The notes: a model not told the origin generated them from the letters alone. DNA of 38,181 nucleotides from Oceanisphaera arctica (GCF_002936955.1 NZ_MPZM01000028.1:1-38181), one strand, 5' to 3'; counted from the stretch's first letter, positions 1-7,341 are shown. Program-made: numbers and translations.

Positions 1-536
1 ACGCACTCGGCACCGTCGGCCACCAGCCGGTTGGCGGCCTCGATAAGGGATGATTCAAACTGTTCCGGTGCCGCCTGCACGGCGGGGGCGCCGGCGGCAA
101 GGGCTTCTATTCCGGCCAGGCGGGCCGACAGACCATGACGTTCGACCAGTTCCCGATACAGCGGTACCGTCTTCGGCCCCATTACCACCAAGCCATAGCG
201 GCCACCAACCATGCAGGCAGTCAGCAGACTCGCCTCCAGCAGGCCGACCACAGGCACATTCAGTGCCTCGCGCAGGGCCCACAAGCCAGTGTCCAGAGAC
301 ACGCCGACCACAACGGCATCACATCCTTCTGCCTGGTCTGCCAGATGGGCTTCGACCGCCTCGATACAGGCATGCTCGGCAATGGCGCAGTCCCGGCGAG
401 TCTGAATTACCGCCGCGCCAAAGGCGCCGGTGGCGGTGCTCAGTTGCCAGTCTGCCGGCAGCGACAGCCGGGCTTCGGCCGCAAGCTGTTCGGTGATGCT
501 CTGGCTGGTGTTGGCGTTGACGAGTAGCAATCGCAT
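1..536 (-). CDS. Asp/Glu/hydantoin racemase-family protein, C-terminus beyond window
   Basis: This partial gene encodes the first 178 residues of an Asp/Glu/hydantoin racemase superfamily protein; its 3' end lies beyond base 1. The start MRLLLVNANTSQSIT is the usual N-terminus of HyuE/allantoin-racemase proteins. It lies 4 nt after the stop of the hydantoinase gene, so the two are certainly co-transcribed. In characterised members a first catalytic Cys sits in a C-x-x-D-P-x-L motif. Here the equivalent stretch reads G78-V79-S80-L81-D82-T83-G84-L85, so the Cys is replaced by Val and the Pro by Thr. The second Cys would lie just past the window edge and cannot be checked. A normal two-base racemase mechanism therefore looks unlikely. 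The protein may be a decarboxylase, isomerase or other relative acting on the product of the hydantoinase. Family assignment is firm; substrate and reaction are unknown. Confidence 0.82.
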   Translation of the reverse strand, partial: MRLLLVNANTSQSITEQLAAEARLSLPADWQLSTATGAFGAAVIQTRRDCAIAEHACIEAVEAHLADQAEGCDAVVVGVSLDTGLWALREALNVPVVGLLEASLLTACMVGGRYGLVVMGPKTVPLYRELVERHGLSARLAGIEALAAGAPAVQAAPEQFESSLIEAANRLVADGAEC

Positions 537-540
537 GGGC

Positions 541-1962
541 TCAGCCTCGTACCTTGGGCTTGGCCATGTCCGGCTTGCCGCAAGGCAAAAAGCAGCCCTG
601 CCCGGCCCGGCCCAGCACATCGCCGTCATTCCAGACCAGCTCGCCGCGGCTCAGGGTCATGATCGGCCAGCCGGTGACGGTGCGGCCTTCATAGGGGGTG
701 TAGTCCACATCGTGATGCAGCATTTCGTTGCGGATGGTGACCTCTCGTTTTGGATCCCAAATGGCGATATCCGCATCGGCGCCGATGGCGATGGTGCCCT
801 TGCGCGGATAGAGGCCATAGAGCTTGGCCGGGTTGGTGGAAGTCAGCTCGACAAACTTGTTGAGGCTGATGCGGCCCTTGTTGACCCCTTCCGAGAACAG
901 CAGCGGCAGTCGGGTTTCGAGGCCGGGGATGCCGTTGGGAATATAGGGAAAGTCCACTTCCTCGCCATTCGGCTTCTTGCCCTGCGGGTCTTCGTAACGG
1001 AAGGGCGCATGATCCGAGGAGAAGATGGTGAACAGACCGTCGTCCAGGCCGTCCCAGATCACCTGCTGGTTGGACTGGTCCCGCGGCGGCGGGCTGCATA
1101 CGCACTTGGCGCCTTCGTAGCCGTCCAGCCCCAAATCTTCGGCGGTGAGGAACAGGTACTGGGGGCAGGTTTCCGCATAAATGCTGATGCCTTTGCTGCG
1201 TGCCCAGCGGATCTGCTCCACCGCCTCGGCACCGGACACATGCACCACCAGAATGGGCACGTCCACCAGCTCGGACAGAGCGATGGCCCTGTGGGTCGCT
1301 TCCCGCTCCACCAGCATGGGCCGAGAGGCTGCATGGTATTTTGGCGCCGTATGGCCGGCATCGAGCAGGCGTTTGGTCAGCCAGCCGATACAATCGGCGT
1401 TTTCTGCATGAATCATCACCATGGCGCCTTCGGAACGAGCCAGCGCCAGCACGTCGATAATTTCGCCGTCGTTTAGCTTGAGATCGTCATAGGTCATGTA
1501 GATTTTGAAGGAGGTGCAGCCCTGGCGGATAAGTTCCGGCAGCTCTTCCTTGAGTACGGTTTCGGTGGGGTCGGTAACAATCAGGTGGAAGGCATAGTCG
1601 ATCACCGCCTTGCCCTCGGCACGCCGGTGATAATCCTCTACCGCCGCCTTGAGGGACTGGCCTTTTTCCTGGGCCGCGAAGGGCATGACGGTGGTGGTGC
1701 CACCGCAGGCGGCGGATCGGGTGCCGGTATAAAAGTCATCGGCCATGCGCAGCCCTTCCGGCATGGGTTGGTCCAGATGGCAGTGGGCATCTACCCCGCC
1801 CGGCAACACCCACAGGCCCCGGGCATCGATTTCCTGTTTGCCCGCGCCGATATTCTCGCCCATGGCCACGATGCGGCCATCTCTGATGGCCAGATCACAT
1901 TCGGTGATGTCGGCGGCGGTCGCGATGCGACCATTGCGGATTACCAGATCGAATTCAGACAT
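541..1962 (-). CDS. Hydantoinase/dihydropyrimidinase-type cyclic amidohydrolase
   Basis: This 473-residue amidohydrolase-fold enzyme hydrolyses a cyclic amide or ureide ring such as a dihydropyrimidine or hydantoin. All binuclear metal ligands are present: HxH at H60/H62, the lysine that is carbamylated at K153 (SFKIYMTYDD), H185 (MIHAENAD), H241 (VVHVSGAEA) and D317 (SSDHAPF). Length and motifs fit D-hydantoinase/dihydropyrimidinase; allantoinase and N-acyl cyclic imide hydrolase are alternatives within the family. The start is supported by GAGGAAGG 7-8 nt upstream. It is the first gene of a two-gene unit with the racemase-like gene. A perfect 18-bp palindrome and a CRP-like site lie upstream, so GntR repression with catabolite activation is likely. 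The protein is cytoplasmic (no signal peptide). The real ring substrate is not evident. Confidence 0.9.
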   Translation of the reverse strand: MSEFDLVIRNGRIATAADITECDLAIRDGRIVAMGENIGAGKQEIDARGLWVLPGGVDAHCHLDQPMPEGLRMADDFYTGTRSAACGGTTTVMPFAAQEKGQSLKAAVEDYHRRAEGKAVIDYAFHLIVTDPTETVLKEELPELIRQGCTSFKIYMTYDDLKLNDGEIIDVLALARSEGAMVMIHAENADCIGWLTKRLLDAGHTAPKYHAASRPMLVEREATHRAIALSELVDVPILVVHVSGAEAVEQIRWARSKGISIYAETCPQYLFLTAEDLGLDGYEGAKCVCSPPPRDQSNQQVIWDGLDDGLFTIFSSDHAPFRYEDPQGKKPNGEEVDFPYIPNGIPGLETRLPLLFSEGVNKGRISLNKFVELTSTNPAKLYGLYPRKGTIAIGADADIAIWDPKREVTIRNEMLHHDVDYTPYEGRTVTGWPIMTLSRGELVWNDGDVLGRAGQGCFLPCGKPDMAKPKVRG

Positions 1963-2014
1963 GTCCCTTCCTCATTTGCCGTTTTCCTGTCCACTGCCGG
2001 AGCAGGTTGAATTG

Positions 2015-2032
2015 AATATATAATTATATATT
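2015..2032. promoter_or_regulatory. Perfect AT-rich palindrome, likely GntR operator of hydantoinase unit
   Basis: AATATATAATTATATATT is its own reverse complement. It lies 53-70 nt upstream of the hydantoinase start. The same word, preceded by G, recurs upstream of dctP (7126-7142), and a 13-base core recurs upstream of the gntR gene (3446-3458). Recurrence at all three promoters of the locus is the main argument that it is the binding site of the GntR/FCD protein encoded at 2593-3285. Confidence 0.65.
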
Positions 2033-2081
2033 AGTAATTAAACACTGCGGGGGTGGTTATTCAACCGAAAACAGGCAAAAG

Positions 2082-2097
2082 CGTGATCTTCATCACC
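2082..2097. promoter_or_regulatory. CRP-like site upstream of hydantoinase
   Basis: CGTGA-TCTTCA-TCACC matches the CRP consensus TGTGA-N6-TCACA at 8 of 10 positions. It lies about 120-135 nt upstream of the hydantoinase ATG, with the palindromic operator between site and gene. That layout suits cAMP-CRP activation with repressor blockade of a catabolic operon. No clear -10 was identified, so this is tentative. Confidence 0.4.
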
Positions 2098-2254
2098 TTA
2101 AATGTGAATTTATGGTTAACAGCTGGTGTTTTTATTGAAAACAAAGTGAGGCGGGGATGTTCAAAAAGGAAGTAGACAACACAGCAGAGGCAATACCGCA
2201 GAGTGGCGGTAATACCAAACAGGTTAAACAACTGATCTATTTGGTGGCACTGTA

Positions 2255-2400
2255 AAGGTCGGATAAATGGCCTACTCCTCCGACACGCCGTGAATACCTC
2301 CATGTAGGCTCCGCCGCGCCATCCTTGGCGCGGCCGGGAAATGCTCCTGCCGTCCAGGCATTCCCACCATCCATCGGCGGTCCGATGGTCGGCGGAGCAG
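2255..2400. repeat. Intergenic element with three successive hairpins
   Basis: This non-coding stretch between gntR and the hydantoinase gene holds three inverted repeats in a row. CCGCGCCA/TGGCGCGG has arms at 2314-2321 and 2326-2333. GGGAAATGC/GCATTCCC has arms at 2336-2344 and 2358-2365, with one bulge. CCATCGG/CCGATGG has arms at 2371-2377 and 2382-2388. The composition is more GC-rich than the surrounding AT-rich promoter region. It looks like a dispersed palindromic repeat or a structured RNA. No second copy occurs in this window, so its family is unknown. Confidence 0.45.
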
Positions 2401-2516
2401 ATCCCTTCATCCTCCCTGATGCCAAGGTGTTGCCTCTGAGCTCAGATTTAAAGTAATGATCAGATCTTTCTTCAAATTGGTGTAACAGAAGAAAACGGAT
2501 TGGCAGGGTTAGGGAC

Positions 2517-2532
2517 CGGCGGTGATCCGCCG
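2517..2532. other. Hairpin in possible plus-strand RNA
   Basis: CGGCGG-TGAT-CCGCCG is a perfect 6-bp stem with a 4-nt loop in the gene-free stretch 2401-2592. About 40 nt further on the plus strand is an intrinsic-terminator-like structure. Together they suggest a short structured plus-strand transcript, or simply a repeat. No riboswitch class could be matched with confidence. Confidence 0.3.
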
Positions 2533-2574
2533 TGACTCGGGGAAATCGGTGAAGACGGATTAGGGTGGGATGGC

Positions 2575-2609
2575 GGCTGGCCGGATGACCGGTCAGCCGA
2601 CCTTTTTTT
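2575..2609 (+). terminator. Plus-strand intrinsic-terminator-like hairpin at gntR 3' end
   Basis: GGCTGGCCGG-ATGA-CCGGTCAGCC (one G-T wobble pair) is followed after 4 nt by seven T residues on the plus strand. It overlaps the stop codon and the last codons of the minus-strand gntR gene. In the minus direction the hairpin lacks a T tract. No plus-strand gene precedes it, so it either ends an unannotated small RNA, blocks antisense transcription into gntR, or is coincidental. Confidence 0.4.
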
Positions 2610-3285
2610 GCTGTTCCAGCTCTTTGACCACGGTTTCGCCGGTGTGCATCACATGCTCGGCCAGAATACGGCCGGCTCTGTCGCCATCGCGCGCCAGCAG
2701 GGCTTCGAGCAGGGCTTTATGCTCATCGACGGATTCATCCCAGCGATGTTGCATGCCGATGGCCAGGTAGCGCCCACGGCTAACCCTGTTCATCAGCTGA
2801 TGATGCAGATGCGTCAGGCTCTCGTTGTTCGCCAGCTCGATGATCAAGCGGTGAATATGCTGGTTTATCTCGAAATATTCGTGACGATCCTGGGCCTGGT
2901 AGTGATGTTCCAGTTTTTCCTGCAACTGGCTCAGCCGGGTAAGATCGCTCTCGCTGGCCTTGATGGCGGTCAGCTCGGCGGCTCGCCGTTCCAGGGTGCT
3001 GATGATTTCGAAATGCTCGCGAATTTCTTCGGCCGTGATGGTGGCTACCCAGGCGCCCCGGTTGGGCTCTATGGTGACCATGCCTTCGGAATGCAGTACT
3101 TTCAGCGCCTCGCGCAGGGGGGTGCGGGAAATATCGAGCTGCAGGCATAACTCGGGCTCGTTGATGCGCTGACCTTCTTTCAGCTCACCTTCGATGATCA
3201 TGGTACGTACACAATCGGCCACTTCCTCATGCAGGGAGCGACGCCGAAGGGAATTTTTGCCGTAACTATTGATGGGTGTGACCAC
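2593..3285 (-). CDS. GntR family (FadR/FCD) transcriptional regulator
   Basis: This is a 230-residue ligand-responsive repressor. An N-terminal winged helix (roughly residues 15-80, with LQLDISRTPLREALKVL as the recognition helix region) is followed by an all-helical FCD ligand domain. The FCD domain carries the expected acidic/His residues (EYFEINQHIHR, DEHKALLEAL, AEHVMHTGE). The open frame extends upstream to an ATG at 3603, but that extension has no family similarity and overlaps the preceding gene. I chose the GTG at 3285 because AAGGTGAG lies about 5 nt before it and the length then fits the family. Another GTG at 3294 has no spaced ribosome site. The gene sits between the transporter/AMDase-like operon and the hydantoinase unit, and most likely represses both and itself. 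Confidence 0.85.
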   Translation of the reverse strand: MVTPINSYGKNSLRRRSLHEEVADCVRTMIIEGELKEGQRINEPELCLQLDISRTPLREALKVLHSEGMVTIEPNRGAWVATITAEEIREHFEIISTLERRAAELTAIKASESDLTRLSQLQEKLEHHYQAQDRHEYFEINQHIHRLIIELANNESLTHLHHQLMNRVSRGRYLAIGMQHRWDESVDEHKALLEALLARDGDRAGRILAEHVMHTGETVVKELEQQKKVG

Positions 3286-3412
3286 TGTGCTCACCTTCTT
3301 ATATTTGTATGCGGCTACAAGCCGGGCAGCATAATGTCTGCTGCGTGAAAGCGCCATATCCGGGCGTGGCAAGCGTGATCCCTGTCCCGCCCCGGTAGGG
3401 CTTTCGATCATG

Positions 3413-3436
3413 TAAGCCCCGGCATGCCGGGGCTTA
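3413..3436 (-). terminator. Perfect GC-rich hairpin after AMDase-like gene
   Basis: This is a 24-bp perfect palindrome with the arm TAAGCCCCGGCA. It starts about 19 nt after the stop of the AMDase-like gene and lies upstream of gntR. No T run follows on either strand. It may be a weak or Rho-assisted terminator, or an RNA-processing/stability hairpin separating expression of the transporter operon from gntR. Confidence 0.5.
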
Positions 3437-3445
3437 ATATTACAT

Positions 3446-3460
3446 AATATATAATTATGG
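3446..3460. promoter_or_regulatory. Degenerate copy of the AT-rich operator, upstream of gntR
   Basis: AATATATAATTATGG shares its first 13 bases with the perfect palindrome at 2015-2032. It overlaps the stop codon of the AMDase-like gene and lies about 160 nt upstream of the gntR start. It could mediate autoregulation of gntR. Confidence 0.45.
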
Positions 3461-4186
3461 CTTAATTGAAAAAATACTGCCCCAGTTTTTAATCTTGCTC
3501 GGATCGGCACCCGCCAGCAGCATACCCTTCCAGATACCGGTAGAAATGGTGTCATAGATGGGAATACCGATTTCCTTCTCCAGCTCGGCCGCCACCCGGG
3601 CACCGCGCAGGTTGGTACAGAAGATGGTAATGGCCTGGCAGTCCTGGGTTCTGGCCACCTCGCGCACCATGTCGGCGAGGGTCTGCTCGCTCACCTCGGA
3701 ATAGGAGAAGTTGCCCTTGTCGTTGAGGTGACGCTCGGCCACACATTCATAGCCGGAGCGGCCATAGTTCTCGACGATTTTCTGCTGCACGTCATGCAGG
3801 TAGGGCGTGACCAGGCCGAAGCGCTTGACCCCGGTCAAGTCGAACAACTCGTTCAGCGCCAGCACCGAGGTGGTGGCGGGAATGCCGGTTTCTCTGGTGA
3901 TGGCGTCACACAGAATTTCGTCATCCTGAAAACCGCGCCAGCCTGAAGAAGTACCGCTCCAGGTAATGGACTGCATTCTGGCATCGGCCAGCAGCCGGGA
4001 CGCCTCAAGGAAAGGTTCGTTGTCGAACTGGCTCAGGGCCTGCTCGGTCAGGGAAATCTCGGTTACCTTGAGTCGGCCGAAGTGGGCGCTGGTGTTGTCG
4101 ACGCCATGCAGAATGTCGGCGGTAACCGGCTCCAGCGTGGTGTTGGAAGACGGGGTTAACACACCTAACAAAGTACGATCAGTCAT
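3455..4186 (-). CDS. Arylmalonate decarboxylase/maleate isomerase-like enzyme
   Basis: This 243-residue protein belongs to the maleate isomerase/arylmalonate decarboxylase branch of the Asp/Glu racemase superfamily. The N-terminal GVLTPSSNTTLEP motif (residues 8-20) is diagnostic. Maleate isomerases use two cysteines. Here the first site reads W-S-G78-T79-S80-S, the Gly-Thr-Ser dioxyanion-hole signature known from arylmalonate decarboxylase. Only the second catalytic cysteine is kept (C190 in IFCTNLRG). This suggests a decarboxylase, EutA-like or single-base isomerase on a small dicarboxylic or ureido acid. The gene follows dctM by 40 nt with a strong AAGGAGA site, so it is the last gene of the transporter operon. 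Its substrate is therefore probably what the TRAP system imports or a near product. The exact reaction is not inferable. Confidence 0.8.
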   Translation of the reverse strand: MTDRTLLGVLTPSSNTTLEPVTADILHGVDNTSAHFGRLKVTEISLTEQALSQFDNEPFLEASRLLADARMQSITWSGTSSGWRGFQDDEILCDAITRETGIPATTSVLALNELFDLTGVKRFGLVTPYLHDVQQKIVENYGRSGYECVAERHLNDKGNFSYSEVSEQTLADMVREVARTQDCQAITIFCTNLRGARVAAELEKEIGIPIYDTISTGIWKGMLLAGADPSKIKNWGSIFSIKP

Positions 4187-4226
4187 TATTTTCTCCTTGG
4201 AAAATTCACGATTTTTCAGTTAACAA

Positions 4227-5507
4227 TCAGTAACCCAGGGCATGCGGCAAGGCCGTCACGATTTCCGGGAAAATCCAGCACAACATCAGCACCAGGTATT
4301 GCAGGGCAATAAAGGGCCAGACATAGCGCAACAGTTGGGACATAGGGATCTTGGCAATGCCGCACATCACGAACAGCAACACACCGACCGGTGGTGTCAT
4401 CATGCCGATGACCAGGTTGAACACGAACAGAAAGCCGAAATACAGCGGGTCTATGCCGTAGGCCAGAGCGATGGGAGCAAACAGCGGCACCAGCATGATG
4501 TAGGCAGCGTTCGACTCCAGAAACATGCCGACAATCAGCAGCATCACCATCACCATGGCGAGAAACACCTCGGGGTTACTGGTAAAGCCCTGGATGAACT
4601 CCGACAGCCGCAGCGGCAACAACTCTATGGTGAACAGGAAGGTCAGCGGCGTCGCAAAGGCGATCAGCGCACCTACCACCGCCGAGGTCAGGGCGGCCCG
4701 GAACATGCAGCCCGGCAGATCGTCCCAGCTCAGCTTGCGGGTCACCCACTTGCCGACGATAAAGGCATAAACCACCGCGATGGCCGCCCCTTCGGTGGCG
4801 GTGAAGACACCACCGACGATACCGCCGATCACCACTACCGGCATCAGGATAATGGCCCCTGCCCGCTTGCCCTGGATCAGCAGATTTTTCCAGCTGAAGG
4901 GTTCACCGGTAGGCGCATAACCCTTGCGATGCGCGATATAGCTTGCCAGCCCCATCATGCCGACCACCAGCAGGACCCCGGGCACGACACCGGCCATGAA
5001 GAGGCCGCCGACCGACACCGAAGAGCCCGCCATCAACGCATAGACGATCATGGCCGCGCTGGGCGGAATAATGGGACCCAGATTGGAGGCCGAGGCCACC
5101 ACCGCCGAGCCGAAGCCCACGTCGTAATGCTTTTTCATCGACGGCATCATGGTGGTGCCCAGCGCACTGGCGCCGGCCACTGCCGCTCCGGTCACCGAGG
5201 CCAGGCCCAGGCCGGACAGCAGGGTCACATGGGCCAGTCCGCCCTTGACCCGGCCGACCACGGCGTTAGCGAAGTCGATGGTGCGCTGCATCACCTGACC
5301 GCCCACCATCAACTCACCCGCCAGCATGAACAGCGGAATCGCCATCAGCGGAAAGGAGTTGACCGCGTGCATCATCCGCTGCGGCAACACCGACAGCTCG
5401 ATGCCGCTGTAGGCCAGGCCACCCAGGGCCGCCAGACCGAGGGAGAAGGCCAGCGGCATGCCGAGCAAGGCCAACACCAGAAACAACACGATTGCCAGTG
5501 TGGTCAT
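4227..5507 (-). CDS. dctM: TRAP transporter large permease (DctM)
   Basis: This 426-residue integral membrane protein is the large ion-coupled permease of a tripartite ATP-independent periplasmic transporter. It is almost wholly hydrophobic with about 11-12 membrane segments. It starts MTTLAIVLFLVLALLGMPLAFSL in reverse-strand reading, and family motifs such as GPIIPPSAAMIVYA and GMMTPPVGVLLFV are clear. The start codon overlaps the dctQ stop by 4 nt, implying translational coupling. It should use the sodium gradient to import the ligand delivered by DctP. Gene order dctP-dctQ-dctM followed by a catabolic enzyme suggests a small organic acid or ureido acid substrate. Confidence 0.93.
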   Translation of the reverse strand: MTTLAIVLFLVLALLGMPLAFSLGLAALGGLAYSGIELSVLPQRMMHAVNSFPLMAIPLFMLAGELMVGGQVMQRTIDFANAVVGRVKGGLAHVTLLSGLGLASVTGAAVAGASALGTTMMPSMKKHYDVGFGSAVVASASNLGPIIPPSAAMIVYALMAGSSVSVGGLFMAGVVPGVLLVVGMMGLASYIAHRKGYAPTGEPFSWKNLLIQGKRAGAIILMPVVVIGGIVGGVFTATEGAAIAVVYAFIVGKWVTRKLSWDDLPGCMFRAALTSAVVGALIAFATPLTFLFTIELLPLRLSEFIQGFTSNPEVFLAMVMVMLLIVGMFLESNAAYIMLVPLFAPIALAYGIDPLYFGFLFVFNLVIGMMTPPVGVLLFVMCGIAKIPMSQLLRYVWPFIALQYLVLMLCWIFPEIVTALPHALGY

Positions 5508-6070
5508 GAGACTTCCTCCTCGTTATCCGGCTCACGCCAGGTATCGGTACCCTGCCAGGCCATGAACAGCAGATGCAGCAAGGCATGGCCGCAGCTGAGC
5601 ATCACCGGAAAATAGAACACCGACGCGGTCACCGGCAGGGTCGGCATCAGCTCTTCCCAGGTGTCGATAGAAACCATCACCGCCTGATAGCAGACCACCA
5701 CCATCAGTACACCGCTTACCAGCAACATGAGGCGAGCGAGTCGCTCCTGCCACTGGGGCGGCAGCCGGTTGGTCAGCACATCGATACCCACATGCACCCC
5801 TTGCTTGAGCCCGTGGGGAATGGCCAGAAAGATGGCCCAGACGAAGGCCAGCCGTGATCCTTCATCGGCCCAGTCGATGGACTCCGACAACAGATAGCGA
5901 CTGAACACCTGGGACGACACCAGCAACACCATCACCGCCATGCTGGCCTGGATCATGACCATGGAGGCCTTGTCCACCTTCAGCAGGCAGCGCCGTACAG
6001 GCGCTGCAAGGGATGAGCTTGCTCCCGGCCCGGCAAGCATATCGACATGCTCACTGTGGCCGGTTTTCAT
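5504..6070 (-). CDS. dctQ: TRAP transporter small permease (DctQ)
   Basis: This 188-residue membrane protein has four predicted hydrophobic helices. The N-terminal extension of about 35 residues is longer than in many DctQ proteins. The segment SESIDWADEGSRLAFVWAIFLAIPHGLKQGVHVGIDV (positions about 75-110) carries the typical small-subunit features. It overlaps dctP at its start and dctM at its end by 4 nt each. It forms the membrane complex with DctM and docks the periplasmic binding protein. Confidence 0.9.
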   Translation of the reverse strand: MKTGHSEHVDMLAGPGASSSLAAPVRRCLLKVDKASMVMIQASMAVMVLLVSSQVFSRYLLSESIDWADEGSRLAFVWAIFLAIPHGLKQGVHVGIDVLTNRLPPQWQERLARLMLLVSGVLMVVVCYQAVMVSIDTWEELMPTLPVTASVFYFPVMLSCGHALLHLLFMAWQGTDTWREPDNEEEVS

Positions 6071-7077
6071 GACTTGGCTCCCTCCAGTACCGCGTCAACC
6101 AGGTCGGCGCCGAGACGCTCTTTCAGATCCTCGACGATACCGGAAGTTTTCTGCTGCATGGCCTGATTCAGCTCGGGTGTGACCGCATTGAACTTCATGC
6201 CGGCGGCAATCAGCTCGTCCCGGGACTGGATGTCTTCTTCGGCTGCCTTCTCCCGCTGCCAGGCAACGGCCTTGTTCATGGCGTCGCGCAGCACCTGCTG
6301 CTCGTCGTCAGACATGCGATCGAACTTTTTCTTGTTGGCCACCACCACGATAAAGTCGAAGAAATGGTTGGTATCGGTCAGATACTGCTGCACTTCGCCG
6401 AAGTTGTTCTTGCGAATGATGCTGAACGGGTTTTCCTGACCGTCGATCACCTTCTGCTGCAGGGCCGAATACACCTCGTTGATGCCCATCGACACCGGGC
6501 TGGCACCCAGGGCACGGAAGCTATTCAGGTGAGTTTCATTCGGCTGCAGGCGGATCTTGAGCCCGTCGAAGTCTTCGATGGACTCGATGGGCCGCACACT
6601 GTTGGTGATATGACGCGCGCCCAGCTCCATGAAGCCGAGGGCGACGAAGCCTTTATCCGCCAGCTTGTCATTGAGCAGATCCCCAACCTTGCCGTCGATA
6701 ACGCGGAAGGCGGTTTCCCTGTCCTTGAGCACAAAGGGCAGGCTGATGGCTTCCAGCTCGGGCACGGTGCGCGACAGGAAGGACACGCCGATCCAGGTCA
6801 TGCTCAGCACACCGGAACGCACCTGATCGACGTTTTCGGAAGCACCGCCCAGCTGCATGGCCGGAAACAGATGTACCTTGATGTCGTTATCGGTCGCGGT
6901 CTCTACCTCTTGTTTGAAAACTTCCATCGCCAGGCTGCTGGAATGGTCGGTGGCGAAGTTGCCGGCGACCCTCAGGGTATCGGCGAGAGCCGGTCCGCTG
7001 ACCAGCGTCGTGCCCAGCATGATGCCCAGCAGGCTTTTCTGAAAACGCTTTCCAAAAGGTTGTATATTGCTATCCAT
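6067..7077 (-). CDS. dctP: TRAP transporter periplasmic substrate-binding protein (DctP)
   Basis: This 336-residue secreted solute receptor has a signal peptide at about residues 1-32 (SGPALA cleavage region, then DTLRVAG). The central DGLKIRLQPNE segment carries R176, the conserved arginine that in this family binds the carboxylate of the ligand. It is followed by GASPVSMGINEVYSALQQKVIDGQENP, the typical DctP hinge block. AAGGGAG is well placed before the ATG. The ligand is thus predicted to carry a carboxylate. It is the first gene of the dctPQM-AMDase-like operon and lies behind an AT-rich operator at 7126-7142. Confidence 0.93.
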   Translation of the reverse strand: MDSNIQPFGKRFQKSLLGIMLGTTLVSGPALADTLRVAGNFATDHSSSLAMEVFKQEVETATDNDIKVHLFPAMQLGGASENVDQVRSGVLSMTWIGVSFLSRTVPELEAISLPFVLKDRETAFRVIDGKVGDLLNDKLADKGFVALGFMELGARHITNSVRPIESIEDFDGLKIRLQPNETHLNSFRALGASPVSMGINEVYSALQQKVIDGQENPFSIIRKNNFGEVQQYLTDTNHFFDFIVVVANKKKFDRMSDDEQQVLRDAMNKAVAWQREKAAEEDIQSRDELIAAGMKFNAVTPELNQAMQQKTSGIVEDLKERLGADLVDAVLEGAKS

Positions 7078-7125
7078 GGCTTACTCCCTTGGCTGTTAGT
7101 GTGGGTACGGCTAGATATTATTATG

Positions 7126-7142
7126 AATATATAATTATATAA
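7126..7142. promoter_or_regulatory. AT-rich operator upstream of dctP
   Basis: AATATATAATTATATAA matches the palindrome at 2015-2032 over its first 16 bases, and both are preceded by G. The symmetric core is 7128-7141. It lies about 50-65 nt upstream of the dctP ATG. The rest of the divergent dctP-nirK spacer (7143-7341) is AT-rich; I recognise nothing else in it until the FNR box. Confidence 0.65.
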
Positions 7143-7341
7143 ACATAAAATTAACAAAATCACCCTCTTCACCCTGCCTCAGACTATCCAGAAAATACAC
7201 AACCAACTGAATATATTGAAAATAAATACACATTCACGTCATTTCAGGCAGTTTAAAAAAGTGAGATCCATGTAACATTTTCACACCGATGTATTTTCCC
7301 GTGTGGTTTTTGACCTCTCCCTTCCGGATACCGCTGCTTTA

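Noticed and set aside
2490-2600. FMN or cobalamin riboswitch
   Set aside because: Short words such as GGCAGGGT and CCGGCGGTGAT recall the FMN element, but the remaining conserved boxes are missing and no riboflavin or cobalamin gene lies downstream on the plus strand.
2593-3603. 336-residue version of the GntR regulator starting at ATG 3603
   Set aside because: The extra N-terminal part overlaps the AMDase-like gene and the hairpin at 3413-3436 and has no family similarity; a GTG with a ribosome site at 3285 gives the normal length.
4242-5615. 457-codon open frame on the plus strand opposite dctM
   Set aside because: It is Gln/His-rich with no family resemblance and lies exactly antisense to a clear DctM permease; an effect of GC-rich codon use.
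7280-7310. NsrR-type site (ATGTATTTT) upstream of nirK
   Set aside because: Only a half site is visible and no second half at the right spacing, so it does not stand on its own.
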